The notes: generated by a model from the sequence alone, not told the origin. DNA of 64,000 nt from JAFGHJ01 sp964534175 (GCA_964534175.1 CAZHNS010000009.1:1-64000), one strand, 5' to 3'. Positions 50,729 through 60,629 are shown, counted from the first letter of the stretch. Numbers and translations are program-made.

Positions 50729-53137
50729 TCATTGCCTTTTTTTTAAAAGAAAAACCGCTGAAGTAAGAAAAATTATAACCCCTAGTAAACTTAATAAGGA
50801 GGCAATATTAAATACCCTGGACTCATAGACAAAACGCAACTCATGTTCTCCTTCCGGAACAAAAACCCCGTAGAAAATGTAATTAGCTTTATATATTTTT
50901 TCTTTTTTACCGTCTATATAACACTTCCAATCCGGATGATAATTCTCTCGAATAATAAGAAAAGCCGTTTTACTGGTTTTAACCTCTAAAACCTTTTCAT
51001 TTGCAATCATCCTAACAACATCAACATCTCCCTCGCCTTCTGAAAGGGTAATATCCGGCTTTTTCTCTAAAATAGCAATACTTCCCGGAATAAATTCCGG
51101 AGATAAAATCTCATTTAACACATCTTGAGCACTGTCAACCACCTTATACTCGTACATAAGAGAAGCTCTCGGCAAGAAGCTTTCATTTTTTAGAACTTGA
51201 TACTCCCTTCCTGCAAAAGCAACATCAAAATTTGAATAGAAATCTCTCAACTCTTTTATAACCTGCTTAACTCTTTCCGTGTAAGGAGTCAAATCTTCAG
51301 GAAGGCGAGGAACTATTAGGTATTTAACATTCAACATAGAGAGCGCATGAGGAAATTCAAAGAAATTGGGGGCACTAAACATTACACTTCCTTCGGCTCC
51401 AATAAATTTTTGATATCTACCGGGAGGATTTGGGCCATACCCGGCCACACTATACATATCATGGTAGTGAAAATAACCACTTTTCGCCCATTTATAATTC
51501 TCGAATGGAAATATCCTATATAAACTTTTATCCTGTGAAATATATCTGGTGACATCATCCATAGAATAGTAATTCCGAGGATGAGGAGCCACATTGAGAT
51601 ATTTCTTATCCACAGACCACTGATCTGCAATAAGGACAAGGATTAACAGAGATATAGCTGCCTTGAATTCTATTTTTTTTATTATTACAGAATAGATTAT
51701 GCCACCATTAATAATAAAAAGTAGCGTTGCCAACCACAGGCTTTTTTTCAGATTCACGAAATTCTTAGACATTACAGCAATTTTTTGCTGAAGGTTTTGC
51801 CTTCCAATCTCCGCCCAAGCCACAGAGAAATGATGCTTCATAAAATTCAAGACACCCCTATCTCCTATATTTACAATAAGGGTCACAAACAATATTAAGC
51901 CCATCGAAACTAAAACATATAAGATTACTTTCTTCTTTTCCTCCTCGTTTCTATTCTTTAATTCGTATAAAGCCTCCGCTCCAAATCCGGCTAGCACTGC
52001 AATACCAAAACTGGTAAGAAAGAAAAACATCGATGGAGCCCTGAATTTCTTGGCCATGGGAACCAGATAATAATAGATTCTAAAAATCGGGGTATTTTTC
52101 CCCAGGGCAAGAATTAAAGTAATACCAGTGAACCAGGCGAAATATTTTATAAGACATCTTTTTTTTCTGTAAAAGAAGGCTAATCCAACCATCATTATTG
52201 GTAATATACCGAGATACCTGGAATCCAGTTTAAAGAAATTCTCTCCCCAGTAATTATCAAGTATACCAGAAAAATGGGGTGTTATCAGATTAAATAATTC
52301 CGCGGTCGGCATCGACCATGAAGTCGAGTATGCGTAACCTCTAGTCGCCCCCCTTGCCCCATAACTTAAGGACAAAGCAGGAGGAATCAACTTTATAGCA
52401 ACAACCATAAAAAGAATAACTATACCGGTAAAGAAAAAACAGGATAATATACTCATTTTTTTTAATCCCATCTCTCCTCTTCTTCTAAAGATCTCATAGA
52501 GAAAGAACATGACTACCCCAATCATACTCCAGTAAGTAATTTGAATATGTCCAGCCAGTATAAAAATCCCGGAAATCCCGCCAAAAATCAAAAAATCAGA
52601 TAATCTCTTTCTTCGCATAGCTCTGGCAACGAAAAGAAAAGCAAAAGGTAAGAGCACCCCTCCAATCGTCCTACCTAAATGCCCTCCCTGAGTAGTTGTT
52701 ATTATTTGACCAGCAAACATATAAGAAACTGCTCCAACCAGGGAAGAAAATTGGGATAGATCAAATTCCCGCAATAATAGCCATATCCCCAATCCCGCCA
52801 GAAAGACATGAATTATAAACATAAAAGTCAATCCTAAATGAATCGGAAAAATCAGATAAACCAAATTAAAAGGATATACTAAACCGCCGGCACCGCCAGT
52901 TGCGACTCTCGGCTGTCCGGAAAAATTGTAAGAATCCCACATGGGAAAAACGTGATGCTCTTTCAAATAACTTACCCATCCGTTAGTTCCCGTATATCCG
53001 GAAAGCAGATAATCTGAACCATATATCATTTTGGAAGGAGTCAAGAATCCAATAAAGTATATTATCGATATTAAAAACAAAAAGATTATTATAAATAATT
53101 TTAATTTACTTTTATCTTTTAAAATTTTTCTATTCAT
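50729..53137 (-). CDS. YfhO-like multi-pass membrane protein (putative GT-C type)
   Basis: An 802-residue protein with about 13 hydrophobic helices and the YfhO-family N-terminus (GSDYLLSGYTGTNGWVSYL then FPMWDSYNFSGQPRVA). Late soluble parts include MDDVTRYISQDKSLYRIFPF and a final C-terminal beta domain (LVIRENYHPDWKCYIDGKKE, GEHELRFVYES) before the last helix. YfhO proteins resemble GT-C glycosyltransferases and in Gram-positives glycosylate lipoteichoic acid or lipids. The context of flippase and GT4 genes, divergently encoded, fits a role in glycan decoration; no substrate is inferred. GGGGG precedes the ATG. Confidence 0.82.
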   Translation of the reverse strand: MNRKILKDKSKLKLFIIIFLFLISIIYFIGFLTPSKMIYGSDYLLSGYTGTNGWVSYLKEHHVFPMWDSYNFSGQPRVATGGAGGLVYPFNLVYLIFPIHLGLTFMFIIHVFLAGLGIWLLLREFDLSQFSSLVGAVSYMFAGQIITTTQGGHLGRTIGGVLLPFAFLFVARAMRRKRLSDFLIFGGISGIFILAGHIQITYWSMIGVVMFFLYEIFRRRGEMGLKKMSILSCFFFTGIVILFMVVAIKLIPPALSLSYGARGATRGYAYSTSWSMPTAELFNLITPHFSGILDNYWGENFFKLDSRYLGILPIMMVGLAFFYRKKRCLIKYFAWFTGITLILALGKNTPIFRIYYYLVPMAKKFRAPSMFFFLTSFGIAVLAGFGAEALYELKNRNEEEKKKVILYVLVSMGLILFVTLIVNIGDRGVLNFMKHHFSVAWAEIGRQNLQQKIAVMSKNFVNLKKSLWLATLLFIINGGIIYSVIIKKIEFKAAISLLILVLIADQWSVDKKYLNVAPHPRNYYSMDDVTRYISQDKSLYRIFPFENYKWAKSGYFHYHDMYSVAGYGPNPPGRYQKFIGAEGSVMFSAPNFFEFPHALSMLNVKYLIVPRLPEDLTPYTERVKQVIKELRDFYSNFDVAFAGREYQVLKNESFLPRASLMYEYKVVDSAQDVLNEILSPEFIPGSIAILEKKPDITLSEGEGDVDVVRMIANEKVLEVKTSKTAFLIIRENYHPDWKCYIDGKKEKIYKANYIFYGVFVPEGEHELRFVYESRVFNIASLLSLLGVIIFLTSAVFLLKKRQ

Positions 53138-53241
53138 TTTACCCCCTTAAGATAACACTACCGTATCCAGAAATCCGCAGCCATTTTCCGTTTTTAACCA
53201 ATCAAAATCTTAAAAACCGCTTCATACTCTCTGTAATAAGT

Positions 53242-53269
53242 AAAATAACCGTCCTCTGTTGAATGTCAA
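53242..53269 (-). promoter_or_regulatory. promoter of the YfhO-like gene
   Basis: Minus strand: TTGACA (53264-53269), 16 bp, TATTTT (53242-53247); leader about 100 bases. Confidence 0.55.
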
Positions 53270-53325
53270 GTAAAGATTTTGCTTGTCTTCATTACAATAC
53301 TTCAAGAAAAAAGCCATCTAAATTA

Positions 53326-53353
53326 TTGCAATTTAATGATTTTTAATTATAAT
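53326..53353 (+). promoter_or_regulatory. promoter of the flippase-GT4 pair
   Basis: TTGCAA (53326-53331), 16 bp, TATAAT (53348-53353), about 25 bases before the GTG start at 53379. Confidence 0.6.
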
Positions 53354-53378
53354 TAGGCAACTAAAAAAGGGTTAAATA

Positions 53379-54698
53379 GTGCTTAAAGAGAATAAAAAAG
53401 ACAGAGATATCAAAGGCGAAGGTGTAATAAGAGGTTCCATTTATATAATTATAGGGCAAGTAATAGCTGGGATATTCCTATTTTTATTTCAGATTTTAAC
53501 GGGCAGGTGGTTGGGGGTGAAATACTATGGTATTCTTAACATACTCTACTCCTATATATTAGTTTTTAACGTTTTTATGACCAATGGGGTAACACACGGG
53601 CTTACAAGATATATTTCTTTTTTCCAGGCAAAAGATTTAAAAAATAAGATAAAAGATACAATTCAGATATCATCCTTAATATACTTGATTTTTATTCTAT
53701 TTTTTTTATTGATAGCAATCATCTTTAGAAAAAAAATACTCAATAATTTCTTTAATAATATGGAAACACTATATTTCCAATTCATTCTGGGAGTTTTATC
53801 TCTTTCGTTATACAGCTTTTACGATGGGTTACTGAGAGGGAATAGAAGATTCTATATTTCTTCAATAGGTTTTGTAATAAAAGCCCTTTCAATGCTAATT
53901 ATAGTTTTCTTAATAATACCATGTTTAAAACTTTTAAAAATTCATGCTGGATGGAGTTTTGTTATAGCCCCTATTATACCGATTTTTTATTTTAAAATGG
54001 TATTAAAAAATACAATTATTTCTCCGGATTTTAAAAACCCAAATGAATTTGATACTAAAATTGTTAAGTTTATAATTATGAGCTGTATTATAGCTGTATT
54101 AAATACATGGATAGTAAGATCGGGTCCAATCCTTTTAAAAGTAGTAGGAAAAGCTAATTCGGATTCACTCGCCGGTTTATTCAGCGCCACTATGATGCCA
54201 TTAAATTTTGTAAGAACTTTAGTTCTTGCATTTTTAGGAGCTCTTTTCCCAAATCTAACAAGAGCATACTCTCTTAAGAATGAGAATTTAATAAAAAGAT
54301 ATACTTATAAAAGTTTAGGTGTAGTAATAATGTTAGTTGTATCTGTAACACTTTTTTATTATTTCTTAGGCCCTCAAACAATTAAACTACTCTACGGAAA
54401 AGATTTTTCTATCTCTAGATCTACCGCGTTTATACTATCCCTTGCAATATCTTTACTACTACTCGGAATGTTACTCTCCAGAATACTAATGGCAAGAAAC
54501 ACCCCACATGTCTCAGTAATTTCATTAATATTGGGAGTAACCGGGATGTTTACATTTCTACATCTAAGAAACATGGAACCAATGGAACTGGTTTGCTTCT
54601 CTATACTTATTTGTAATACAATATACTTCGGAATCCAATCATTATATTTAACAATAATAAAAATAAGACATCTTAAACTAACAGCTCAACAAGAATGA
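53379..54698 (+). CDS. Wzx-type polysaccharide flippase (MOP superfamily)
   Basis: A 439-residue inner-membrane protein with 12-14 hydrophobic helices. GSIYIIIGQVIAGIFLFLFQ and TGRWLGVKYYGILN at the N-terminus are typical of the polysaccharide biosynthesis/MATE-like flippases that turn lipid-linked oligosaccharides across the membrane. Start GTG with AAAAGGG upstream. It overlaps the following glycosyltransferase by four bases (ATGA), so the pair is coupled. The oligosaccharide it exports is unknown; this region contains no Wzy polymerase-like gene that I recognise. Confidence 0.9.
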   Translation: MLKENKKDRDIKGEGVIRGSIYIIIGQVIAGIFLFLFQILTGRWLGVKYYGILNILYSYILVFNVFMTNGVTHGLTRYISFFQAKDLKNKIKDTIQISSLIYLIFILFFLLIAIIFRKKILNNFFNNMETLYFQFILGVLSLSLYSFYDGLLRGNRRFYISSIGFVIKALSMLIIVFLIIPCLKLLKIHAGWSFVIAPIIPIFYFKMVLKNTIISPDFKNPNEFDTKIVKFIIMSCIIAVLNTWIVRSGPILLKVVGKANSDSLAGLFSATMMPLNFVRTLVLAFLGALFPNLTRAYSLKNENLIKRYTYKSLGVVIMLVVSVTLFYYFLGPQTIKLLYGKDFSISRSTAFILSLAISLLLLGMLLSRILMARNTPHVSVISLILGVTGMFTFLHLRNMEPMELVCFSILICNTIYFGIQSLYLTIIKIRHLKLTAQQE

Positions 54699-55906
54699 GA
54701 ATTCTTTATATAACCACCGCTTTTCCAAGAAACTCCAACGATCCCATTACACCATGGTTAGTTAAAACAGTCACAATGCTAAACGAAAAGGGAATTAAAA
54801 TAAATGTCTTTACATCTTCATATAAGGGCCTAATTTTCAACCGAATAAAGAACATCGACGTTTTCCGATTTCGTTATTTTATAAAGTCTTTCGAGAGGTT
54901 AACACATGAAGAAATGGCTCTCGATAGAGTAAGAAAGGGCGGAATATATAAAATATTACCTCTATTCTATATATTGTTTGGGATAATTGGAATAATTAAA
55001 CATTGCAAAAAAGAAAAATATGATATAATACACGTTCACTGGCCATTTCCACATTTCATTTTTGGGTATATTGCCTCAAGAATGCTTAGAGTTCCTCTTG
55101 TTTGCACATTTCACGGAGTCGGTATTCGTTTTATCAAGAAATCATCTATAAATCTGGATTTTTTTCTTAACTGGATTATTAAAAAAAGTGATCTAATTAC
55201 AGTAAACTCAACTCATACTGCTAAAGAACTCATCCCTTTCAACCCTAAAAATATATCTATAATACCTTTCGGGGCTGCCGTGGAGCCTGAAGACATTTCA
55301 AAAAAAGAAAACATCTCGAAAGAAAATAACCACGATACAACGAAACTTCTATTTGTGGGAAGATTGGTTGAAAGAAAAGGCGTGGAATATCTCCTCCAGG
55401 CTGTAAAAAACTTAAAAATGAAAAAGAAAGTCAAATTAATAATAGTAGGCGAAGGTGGACTAAAAGAAAGTTTATTAAAAAAGAGAAATCAATTGAAACT
55501 ATCAGATAAAGATGTTAAATTTGCAGGAAAAATATCGGGGGGGAAATTAAACGAATATTATAAAAACTGTGATATCTTTGTACTTCCGGCTATTATAGAT
55601 TCAAAAGGGGATACTGAAGGTTTGGGAGTCGTTCTTCTTGAGGCATTGAGTTTTAAAAAGGCAGTCATTGCTTCAAGAGTTGGGGGCATCGTTGATATTA
55701 TCAAAGATAAAAAAACCGGTTTATTAGTGAAAGAAAAATCTGCCGAAGAATTAGCCTCTGCCATTGAATTTCTCATAAACAATCCAAAAGAAAAAGAAAA
55801 ACTAGCTAGAAAAGGGTATGAATTTCAAAAAAAGAATTTCAGTTGGGATAAAATTTTATCCTCAATAATCTCACAGTATAAAAATATAACTTCTAAGACC
55901 GTTTAG
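54695..55906 (+). CDS. family 4 glycosyltransferase
   Basis: A 403-residue GT-B enzyme: N-terminal MRILYITTAFPRNSNDPITP, acceptor region HVHWPFPHFIFGY and TFHGVG, then LLFVGRLVERKGVEYLL and the donor motif EGLGVVLLEALSFKKAVIAS (EX7E). It probably adds a hexose during assembly of the unit exported by the flippase encoded just before. It is very lysine- and isoleucine-rich like its neighbours, with no sign of recent transfer. Convergent with the sulfotransferase gene (11 bases). Confidence 0.9.
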   Translation: MRILYITTAFPRNSNDPITPWLVKTVTMLNEKGIKINVFTSSYKGLIFNRIKNIDVFRFRYFIKSFERLTHEEMALDRVRKGGIYKILPLFYILFGIIGIIKHCKKEKYDIIHVHWPFPHFIFGYIASRMLRVPLVCTFHGVGIRFIKKSSINLDFFLNWIIKKSDLITVNSTHTAKELIPFNPKNISIIPFGAAVEPEDISKKENISKENNHDTTKLLFVGRLVERKGVEYLLQAVKNLKMKKKVKLIIVGEGGLKESLLKKRNQLKLSDKDVKFAGKISGGKLNEYYKNCDIFVLPAIIDSKGDTEGLGVVLLEALSFKKAVIASRVGGIVDIIKDKKTGLLVKEKSAEELASAIEFLINNPKEKEKLARKGYEFQKKNFSWDKILSSIISQYKNITSKTV

Positions 55907-55917
55907 AATAAGACTTA

Positions 55918-56538
55918 TCAGTATTTAACAATATTTCCTCTACGCATAAAAAAATTCTTTAACCGTCTCAGAATCTTCCTTCCAGGTTTAGTGGGTTCCA
56001 GGTGATAATAATTCACCTTCGGGAAATCGGTATCAGGCACAGCTTTTCCAAGGAAAGGACACAATTTTTCCCATCCGTCACCATTACAAATATCCATAAT
56101 TAATAGATTCCCTCTATTTTTAAAAAAGTCTTTAACTTTTTGGTTATGCTCTTTGTAACATTTAAGAAATGTTTCTTCGGAGAAATGAGTAAGGCCTGAA
56201 AATATCTTGGTCATAATATATTTATTAGCTTTTTTCCAGGGAACCACAAATTTAAAATGTCTTCTGGCTGAATCTAACCACTTATTCTCTTCTCTCACTG
56301 TAAGGATAAATTTTGCATCAGGATATAATTCGTATAACTCTTTATATAAAAAAGCGATAGAACCTATAAATGCATCTCCTCTCTTCAGGAATTGAGAATT
56401 TTTAAGAATTTTATTCCTGTATTCCTGCGCTATCTCAACAGGATCATGAAATACCTTAAAATTAAGTATTTCCAATGCCAGAGCCAAACTGGAGGTAGCA
56501 GTCTTAGGATAACCTATTCCAAATGTTTTTTCACTCAT
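55918..56538 (-). CDS. PAPS-dependent sulfotransferase
   Basis: A 206-residue P-loop sulfotransferase: the 5'-phosphosulfate loop is FGIGYPKTATSSLALAL at the N-terminus and the 3'-phosphate region is FILTVREENKWLDSARRHF. It transfers sulfate from PAPS to an alcohol, here probably a sugar or lipid hydroxyl. I start at the ATG of 56538, five bases after GGGAG; the ATG at 56550 would use that ribosome site as coding. It is the last gene of an operon with a GT4 and an AlkP-superfamily protein and lies near cysDN, whose product APS feeds PAPS synthesis. Confidence 0.86.
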   Translation of the reverse strand: MSEKTFGIGYPKTATSSLALALEILNFKVFHDPVEIAQEYRNKILKNSQFLKRGDAFIGSIAFLYKELYELYPDAKFILTVREENKWLDSARRHFKFVVPWKKANKYIMTKIFSGLTHFSEETFLKCYKEHNQKVKDFFKNRGNLLIMDICNGDGWEKLCPFLGKAVPDTDFPKVNYYHLEPTKPGRKILRRLKNFFMRRGNIVKY

Positions 56539-56539
56539 T

Positions 56540-57652
56540 TTATCTCCCATTTATACATTGATAATAAAACTTTTCCTGCTGTCTTGATATCCAATCCCAA
56601 TTATACTTCCTTGCCCATTTCCTACCTTCTTCTCCAAGCCTCTTCCTCATTTTATTATTATGTATAATCTCATACATAGAACTGCCCAAGCCTTTCACAT
56701 CCTCGGGGCTAACTAAGATTCCTGTCTTGCTGTCTATTATAACTTCTTGAAGAGAGGAAGTTCTGGTACCTATTATTGCCTTACCAGATGCCGAAGCTTC
56801 CATAGCTACAATCCCCCAAGATTCAAATCTAGACGGCATACATACAAAAAGGGCGCTGGATAATAATTGCCTCTTTTTCTCCCTTTCAAAAATCTTTCCA
56901 ATAAATTTAATCCTGCTCTTCATTGTTGATTTACTTATCAGATGTTTTAACTTTTCCTCGTCTTTACCTCCCCCAGCTATCACTAATTCTATCCCTTTTA
57001 CCCTCACAGCAACTTTCTCAAAAGCCTTTATTAGAATATCAATTCCTTTCTGGTAAATATCTATTCTACCCAGAAATAGGATATAGGCCTTCTCGGAAAC
57101 CACAGCATCAAACAAATACTCATCTACCCCGTTGGGAATAACTACATTTTTTGTACTCTTATTAATCAAAAATTTGTTTTCCAATTTCTTTTTTATATAA
57201 GTAGATACCGAAATAAAATTATCATAAAGTTTTAATCCGAGCTTTTCAAACACAATAAAAAATATACCGATTAAACCATGAGTTTTTATTGCATGTTCAC
57301 TGTAAAGATTCTGAATTGATGCTATAACTGGTCTTTTAGTGAAAAGAGGGATAAAACAGGGAGAGTGCGCCGAAAATTCATCTATAATTAAATCATATTC
57401 CAGCTGTTTTATATATTTCCAAGCCATTAAACCAAAAGAAAGTCTGCTCAGAAAGTAACTTTTTTTAGATCCTATCCTAATATATTTTATACCATCTTTT
57501 ATTTGGTCCCTGGCTCCCGGATAATTACCGGTAATTATAGTTATATCATGTTTTTCCGATAGCCTTCTTGAGATTTCATAGACCCTTAAAGCTCCACCAC
57601 CTCCTACCCAAGGATTTCCTAAATCATCATAGATTAAATGAATTATCTTCAC
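56540..57652 (-). CDS. family 4 glycosyltransferase
   Basis: A 370-residue GT-B enzyme: GGGGALRVYEISRRLSEKHDI near the N-terminus, IPNGVDEYLF, LFLGRIDIYQKGIDILIKAF and the donor motif FESWGIVAMEASASGKAIIG (EX7E). Start GTG, with weak AGGAT upstream. It lies four bases after an AlkP-superfamily gene and one base before the sulfotransferase coding start, so the three are cotranscribed. Substrate unknown; a sulfated glycan or glycolipid is suggested by context. Confidence 0.9.
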   Translation of the reverse strand: MKIIHLIYDDLGNPWVGGGGALRVYEISRRLSEKHDITIITGNYPGARDQIKDGIKYIRIGSKKSYFLSRLSFGLMAWKYIKQLEYDLIIDEFSAHSPCFIPLFTKRPVIASIQNLYSEHAIKTHGLIGIFFIVFEKLGLKLYDNFISVSTYIKKKLENKFLINKSTKNVVIPNGVDEYLFDAVVSEKAYILFLGRIDIYQKGIDILIKAFEKVAVRVKGIELVIAGGGKDEEKLKHLISKSTMKSRIKFIGKIFEREKKRQLLSSALFVCMPSRFESWGIVAMEASASGKAIIGTRTSSLQEVIIDSKTGILVSPEDVKGLGSSMYEIIHNNKMRKRLGEEGRKWARKYNWDWISRQQEKFYYQCINGR

Positions 57653-57656
57653 GAAA

Positions 57657-59216
57657 TTAAATATATCCTAAATCTTTCAGGTGATCCTTCACTGATGCGT
57701 CTTCCTTCTCCGAAAGAAAGAAAGTCTTCTTTTGCTCATAAGGGAGATTCTTGAAAACTTCTTTAACAGAACCTGCTTCAATATAATCCTTCAGAATATT
57801 ACCATCAACGTCTTCCGGAATTGGTAACTCGCCCAAGGCACAGGCAGTAGGGAATACATCTCTGACAGAAGCTCTTTCTATTTCCTTGCCTTCTATTATA
57901 CCTTGACCATGCATAAGAATAATCCCATCCATCGCACAAACATGATGCCCTTCCAGAGCAGGTCGGTCCAATTTCTTATCGAATAATCTTCCCGGCAAAT
58001 TTGTATTTAGCCGGTAATTTCTTGTAGTTGTATATGTTAAATCTGGCATTTCCTCAAAAAATTCTCCTTTATATAATTCCCACTTAGTTTTTGCATCAAG
58101 AAAAATACTCTCTCCATTTGCCGGATCTTTTGCCTCTAAAAGCAATTTTTTCAAATCTTCTGCTGTTTTTTTTCTACTACCAGTATCCGGATAATATTCC
58201 GGGTTTAAATAGATTCCTGCATACCAATTTGCATATGCTTTTGTTTTACTCCAATCTACTTTTGAACTCATAGTTTCTCTGACAATTTGTTTTTTAAAGT
58301 TATCGGGCAATAAATACTGTACAAAATTAAATTTTTTTACCACCGCTATTCCAAATTTATAAATCAAGTTAGAAAACTTTCCTTTAATATGTTTCGCTCG
58401 TTTTAAATAACCATTGTCTTCTAAGTACTGATTTATATAAAAATATTTCTGTGGGGCATCAGTAAAACCGTGGTCTGAAACAAAAATTATTCGGTCTGGT
58501 TTTTCCTGTTCGTATATCTTTTCTACATTCTTTTCCAACCTTTTTAAATATTCTAATACCTTGCTTTTATCCTTCCAGAAATAATGCATAAAATCATCAA
58601 ATTCCTTAAAATTTATCATAAATAGATTCATCTCGTTTTTAGCAAGAAGTTTTAATACCCACTCGGTCCTTTCTTCCATAATTTGAATAAGAGCCTTTTC
58701 CACCCCTGGTTTGTCAATATTGCTATCACGAAACCACTTTTTTTCTATATTTATTCTGTACCCCTCAATTTCATCAATAAGTTCAGGTGGGTAAGTAAAA
58801 TCCAAAGAACCTCTTGGCGTCATAAAACCTGCTATAAGAAATCCATTAACTTCTGTGGGAGGATAACTTACTGGTATATTTACAATACCAACTTTACTCC
58901 CAAATTCAGAAGCCCACTCCCAAAGAGACCAGGTTTTTATATCAGTAAAATTAATAAATTGAGCTGAAGAGAAATGTTCAGGATCAAATCCTTTTTTATC
59001 ACTTTTATATAAGAAAGGCCCAATTTTTGCAGGATTTTTGCCTGTAAATATCACAGGCCAGGCCAGCATCGAATATGACGGAAGCGTACTTTTTAACTTG
59101 CCAAAGGCACCCTGCTTTGCAAGTTTAGAAAAAAAAGGTAAATCACCATTTTCAATCCATTCTTTTACTTCCTTGTAGGGGGCTCCATCAAGCCCAATAA
59201 TAAAGAGTTTTTTCAT
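57657..59216 (-). CDS. alkaline phosphatase superfamily (type I phosphodiesterase-like) protein
   Basis: A 519-residue protein of the nucleotide pyrophosphatase/phosphodiesterase clan: metal-binding Asp in FIIGLDGAPYKEV, nucleophile region STLPSYSMLAWPVIFTGKNP, the second metal site VSDHGFTDAP and HHVCAMDGIILMHG for the last metal ligand. There is no signal peptide, so it is probably cytoplasmic. The start is an ATG six bases from the -10 box without a Shine-Dalgarno. A paralogue is encoded by the gene just upstream. Members of this clan can hydrolyse or transfer phosphate or sulfate esters; which applies is unknown. Confidence 0.85.
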   Translation of the reverse strand: MKKLFIIGLDGAPYKEVKEWIENGDLPFFSKLAKQGAFGKLKSTLPSYSMLAWPVIFTGKNPAKIGPFLYKSDKKGFDPEHFSSAQFINFTDIKTWSLWEWASEFGSKVGIVNIPVSYPPTEVNGFLIAGFMTPRGSLDFTYPPELIDEIEGYRINIEKKWFRDSNIDKPGVEKALIQIMEERTEWVLKLLAKNEMNLFMINFKEFDDFMHYFWKDKSKVLEYLKRLEKNVEKIYEQEKPDRIIFVSDHGFTDAPQKYFYINQYLEDNGYLKRAKHIKGKFSNLIYKFGIAVVKKFNFVQYLLPDNFKKQIVRETMSSKVDWSKTKAYANWYAGIYLNPEYYPDTGSRKKTAEDLKKLLLEAKDPANGESIFLDAKTKWELYKGEFFEEMPDLTYTTTRNYRLNTNLPGRLFDKKLDRPALEGHHVCAMDGIILMHGQGIIEGKEIERASVRDVFPTACALGELPIPEDVDGNILKDYIEAGSVKEVFKNLPYEQKKTFFLSEKEDASVKDHLKDLGYI

Positions 59217-59222
59217 GGAAGG

Positions 59223-59250
59223 AATATAAAATTAACGATTGAAATGTCAA
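59223..59250 (-). promoter_or_regulatory. promoter of the AlkP-GT4-sulfotransferase operon
   Basis: Minus strand: TTGACA (59245-59250), 16 bp, TATATT (59223-59228). The ATG at 59216 follows after six bases, a clear leaderless arrangement. Confidence 0.75.
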
Positions 59251-59324
59251 GGGTAGTACAAAATGATATAATGCCTATCGTTTAAAACAAAGTAAGAATC
59301 TTAGATACAGAAATAATTTTGGAT

Positions 59325-60614
59325 TTAACTTCCGAGATTAAGTGTTATCCGGAGAGGATCTTGAATAGAATCCACTTTATCTAAATCGATTCCTCTTCCA
59401 AAGATAACCGCATCTTCATAAGTATGCATACCATCAATCGCACCGGGCTTCTGGCAAACCTCACCAGTATTTACATTTCCTTTTAAATCGAAACCCCATT
59501 TCGGATGAACTATTACGTCCGCCGCGTTCTCAATATAATCTCCAGAATATATCTCTTCACGCAGGAAAGCTTTTTCTATTATCTGTTCACCCTCAGGGGA
59601 TTTTAAATTCAGTAATTTTTCTTTTAGCTCTTCTCGTAATTTACCATAATCGTCAGTTGAAACAGAACCCTTTGCTTCTCTCTCCTTCAGATTTATAAAA
59701 ATCCTTCCCGGAATAAGTGAATAAGCTTTCGAGTTAGGACTGAGTTCTGTAACATTTCTAGGATTATCAACATCCCAAAGAAGATAGCCTTCATCCTCTA
59801 AAAACTGATTTAACTGAACATTATATTTTACTCTGCAGAAACCATGGTCGGATAAAACAATAAATATATCTTCATCACCCAGTAATTCATACGTTTTCCC
59901 TATCCATTCATCCAATTTAGTATAGAATCTGTCAAAGTCGCCCCTGAACTCACCGCCATCCTCATAATCTCCCCAGAAAAAATGGTTAATTCTGTCTGTT
60001 TCCATTATATGACATTGAGCAAGAAAATAATCATCCTTTGCCAATAAATCAAAGAATACTTCCATCCTTATATCGAGCGCTTTATGTAACTCATCCATAA
60101 ATTTTCTTCTATTAGTATGTCCAAATCTTGGGTCGACATCGATAATATATCCCTTTTCCTTTAAATACCCAACGTAAGAAGAAGGCTTCACCACTTTTTC
60201 GATACTTGGTGTAAGGAAACCGGATATTAAAATACCGTTAACTTCCTCAGGTGGATAAGTGACGGGAACATTCAGGACAAGAACTTTCTTTCCCTCTTCG
60301 GAAAGTTTCTTCCAGAGAGTTTTGGCTGTTCTGTCCGATGCAAGAGGAATTTTTAAAGTAAAAGGTTCGTTATTTCTATCTACAAAACCAAAAATAGAAT
60401 GTTCCGCGGGATTTTTTCCGGTCAGATATGAAGTCCATGCTACCGAAGAAACAGTTGGATAAACCGAATTATACTTTTTTAAATTTTCATTTTCACTTGT
60501 TATCTTTCTTATATTCTTAAACCTTCCCTCATCTAACTCGGCTTTTAAAAAGCTGTACGGAACGCCATCTATACCTAAAACAACTATTTTTTTCTTTTTT
60601 TTCCTAAAGAGCAT
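59325..60614 (-). CDS. alkaline phosphatase superfamily (type I phosphodiesterase-like) protein
   Basis: A 429-residue paralogue of the downstream AlkP protein: KIVVLGIDGVPYSFL, nucleophile region PTVSSVAWTSYLTGKNPAEH, LNVPVTYPPEEVNGILISGF, the metal site IVLSDHGF and DGMHTYEDAVIFGRG. It lacks about 90 residues of the larger paralogue's C-terminal part. AGGGAGA precedes the ATG. It is 15 bases after the TSUP permease gene and so ends the cysDN operon. Both paralogues sit in the sulfation region, which suggests work on a sulfate or phosphate ester, but no substrate is known. Confidence 0.85.
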   Translation of the reverse strand: MLFRKKKKKIVVLGIDGVPYSFLKAELDEGRFKNIRKITSENENLKKYNSVYPTVSSVAWTSYLTGKNPAEHSIFGFVDRNNEPFTLKIPLASDRTAKTLWKKLSEEGKKVLVLNVPVTYPPEEVNGILISGFLTPSIEKVVKPSSYVGYLKEKGYIIDVDPRFGHTNRRKFMDELHKALDIRMEVFFDLLAKDDYFLAQCHIMETDRINHFFWGDYEDGGEFRGDFDRFYTKLDEWIGKTYELLGDEDIFIVLSDHGFCRVKYNVQLNQFLEDEGYLLWDVDNPRNVTELSPNSKAYSLIPGRIFINLKEREAKGSVSTDDYGKLREELKEKLLNLKSPEGEQIIEKAFLREEIYSGDYIENAADVIVHPKWGFDLKGNVNTGEVCQKPGAIDGMHTYEDAVIFGRGIDLDKVDSIQDPLRITLNLGS

Positions 60615-60629
60615 TAAAATCTCCCTTAT

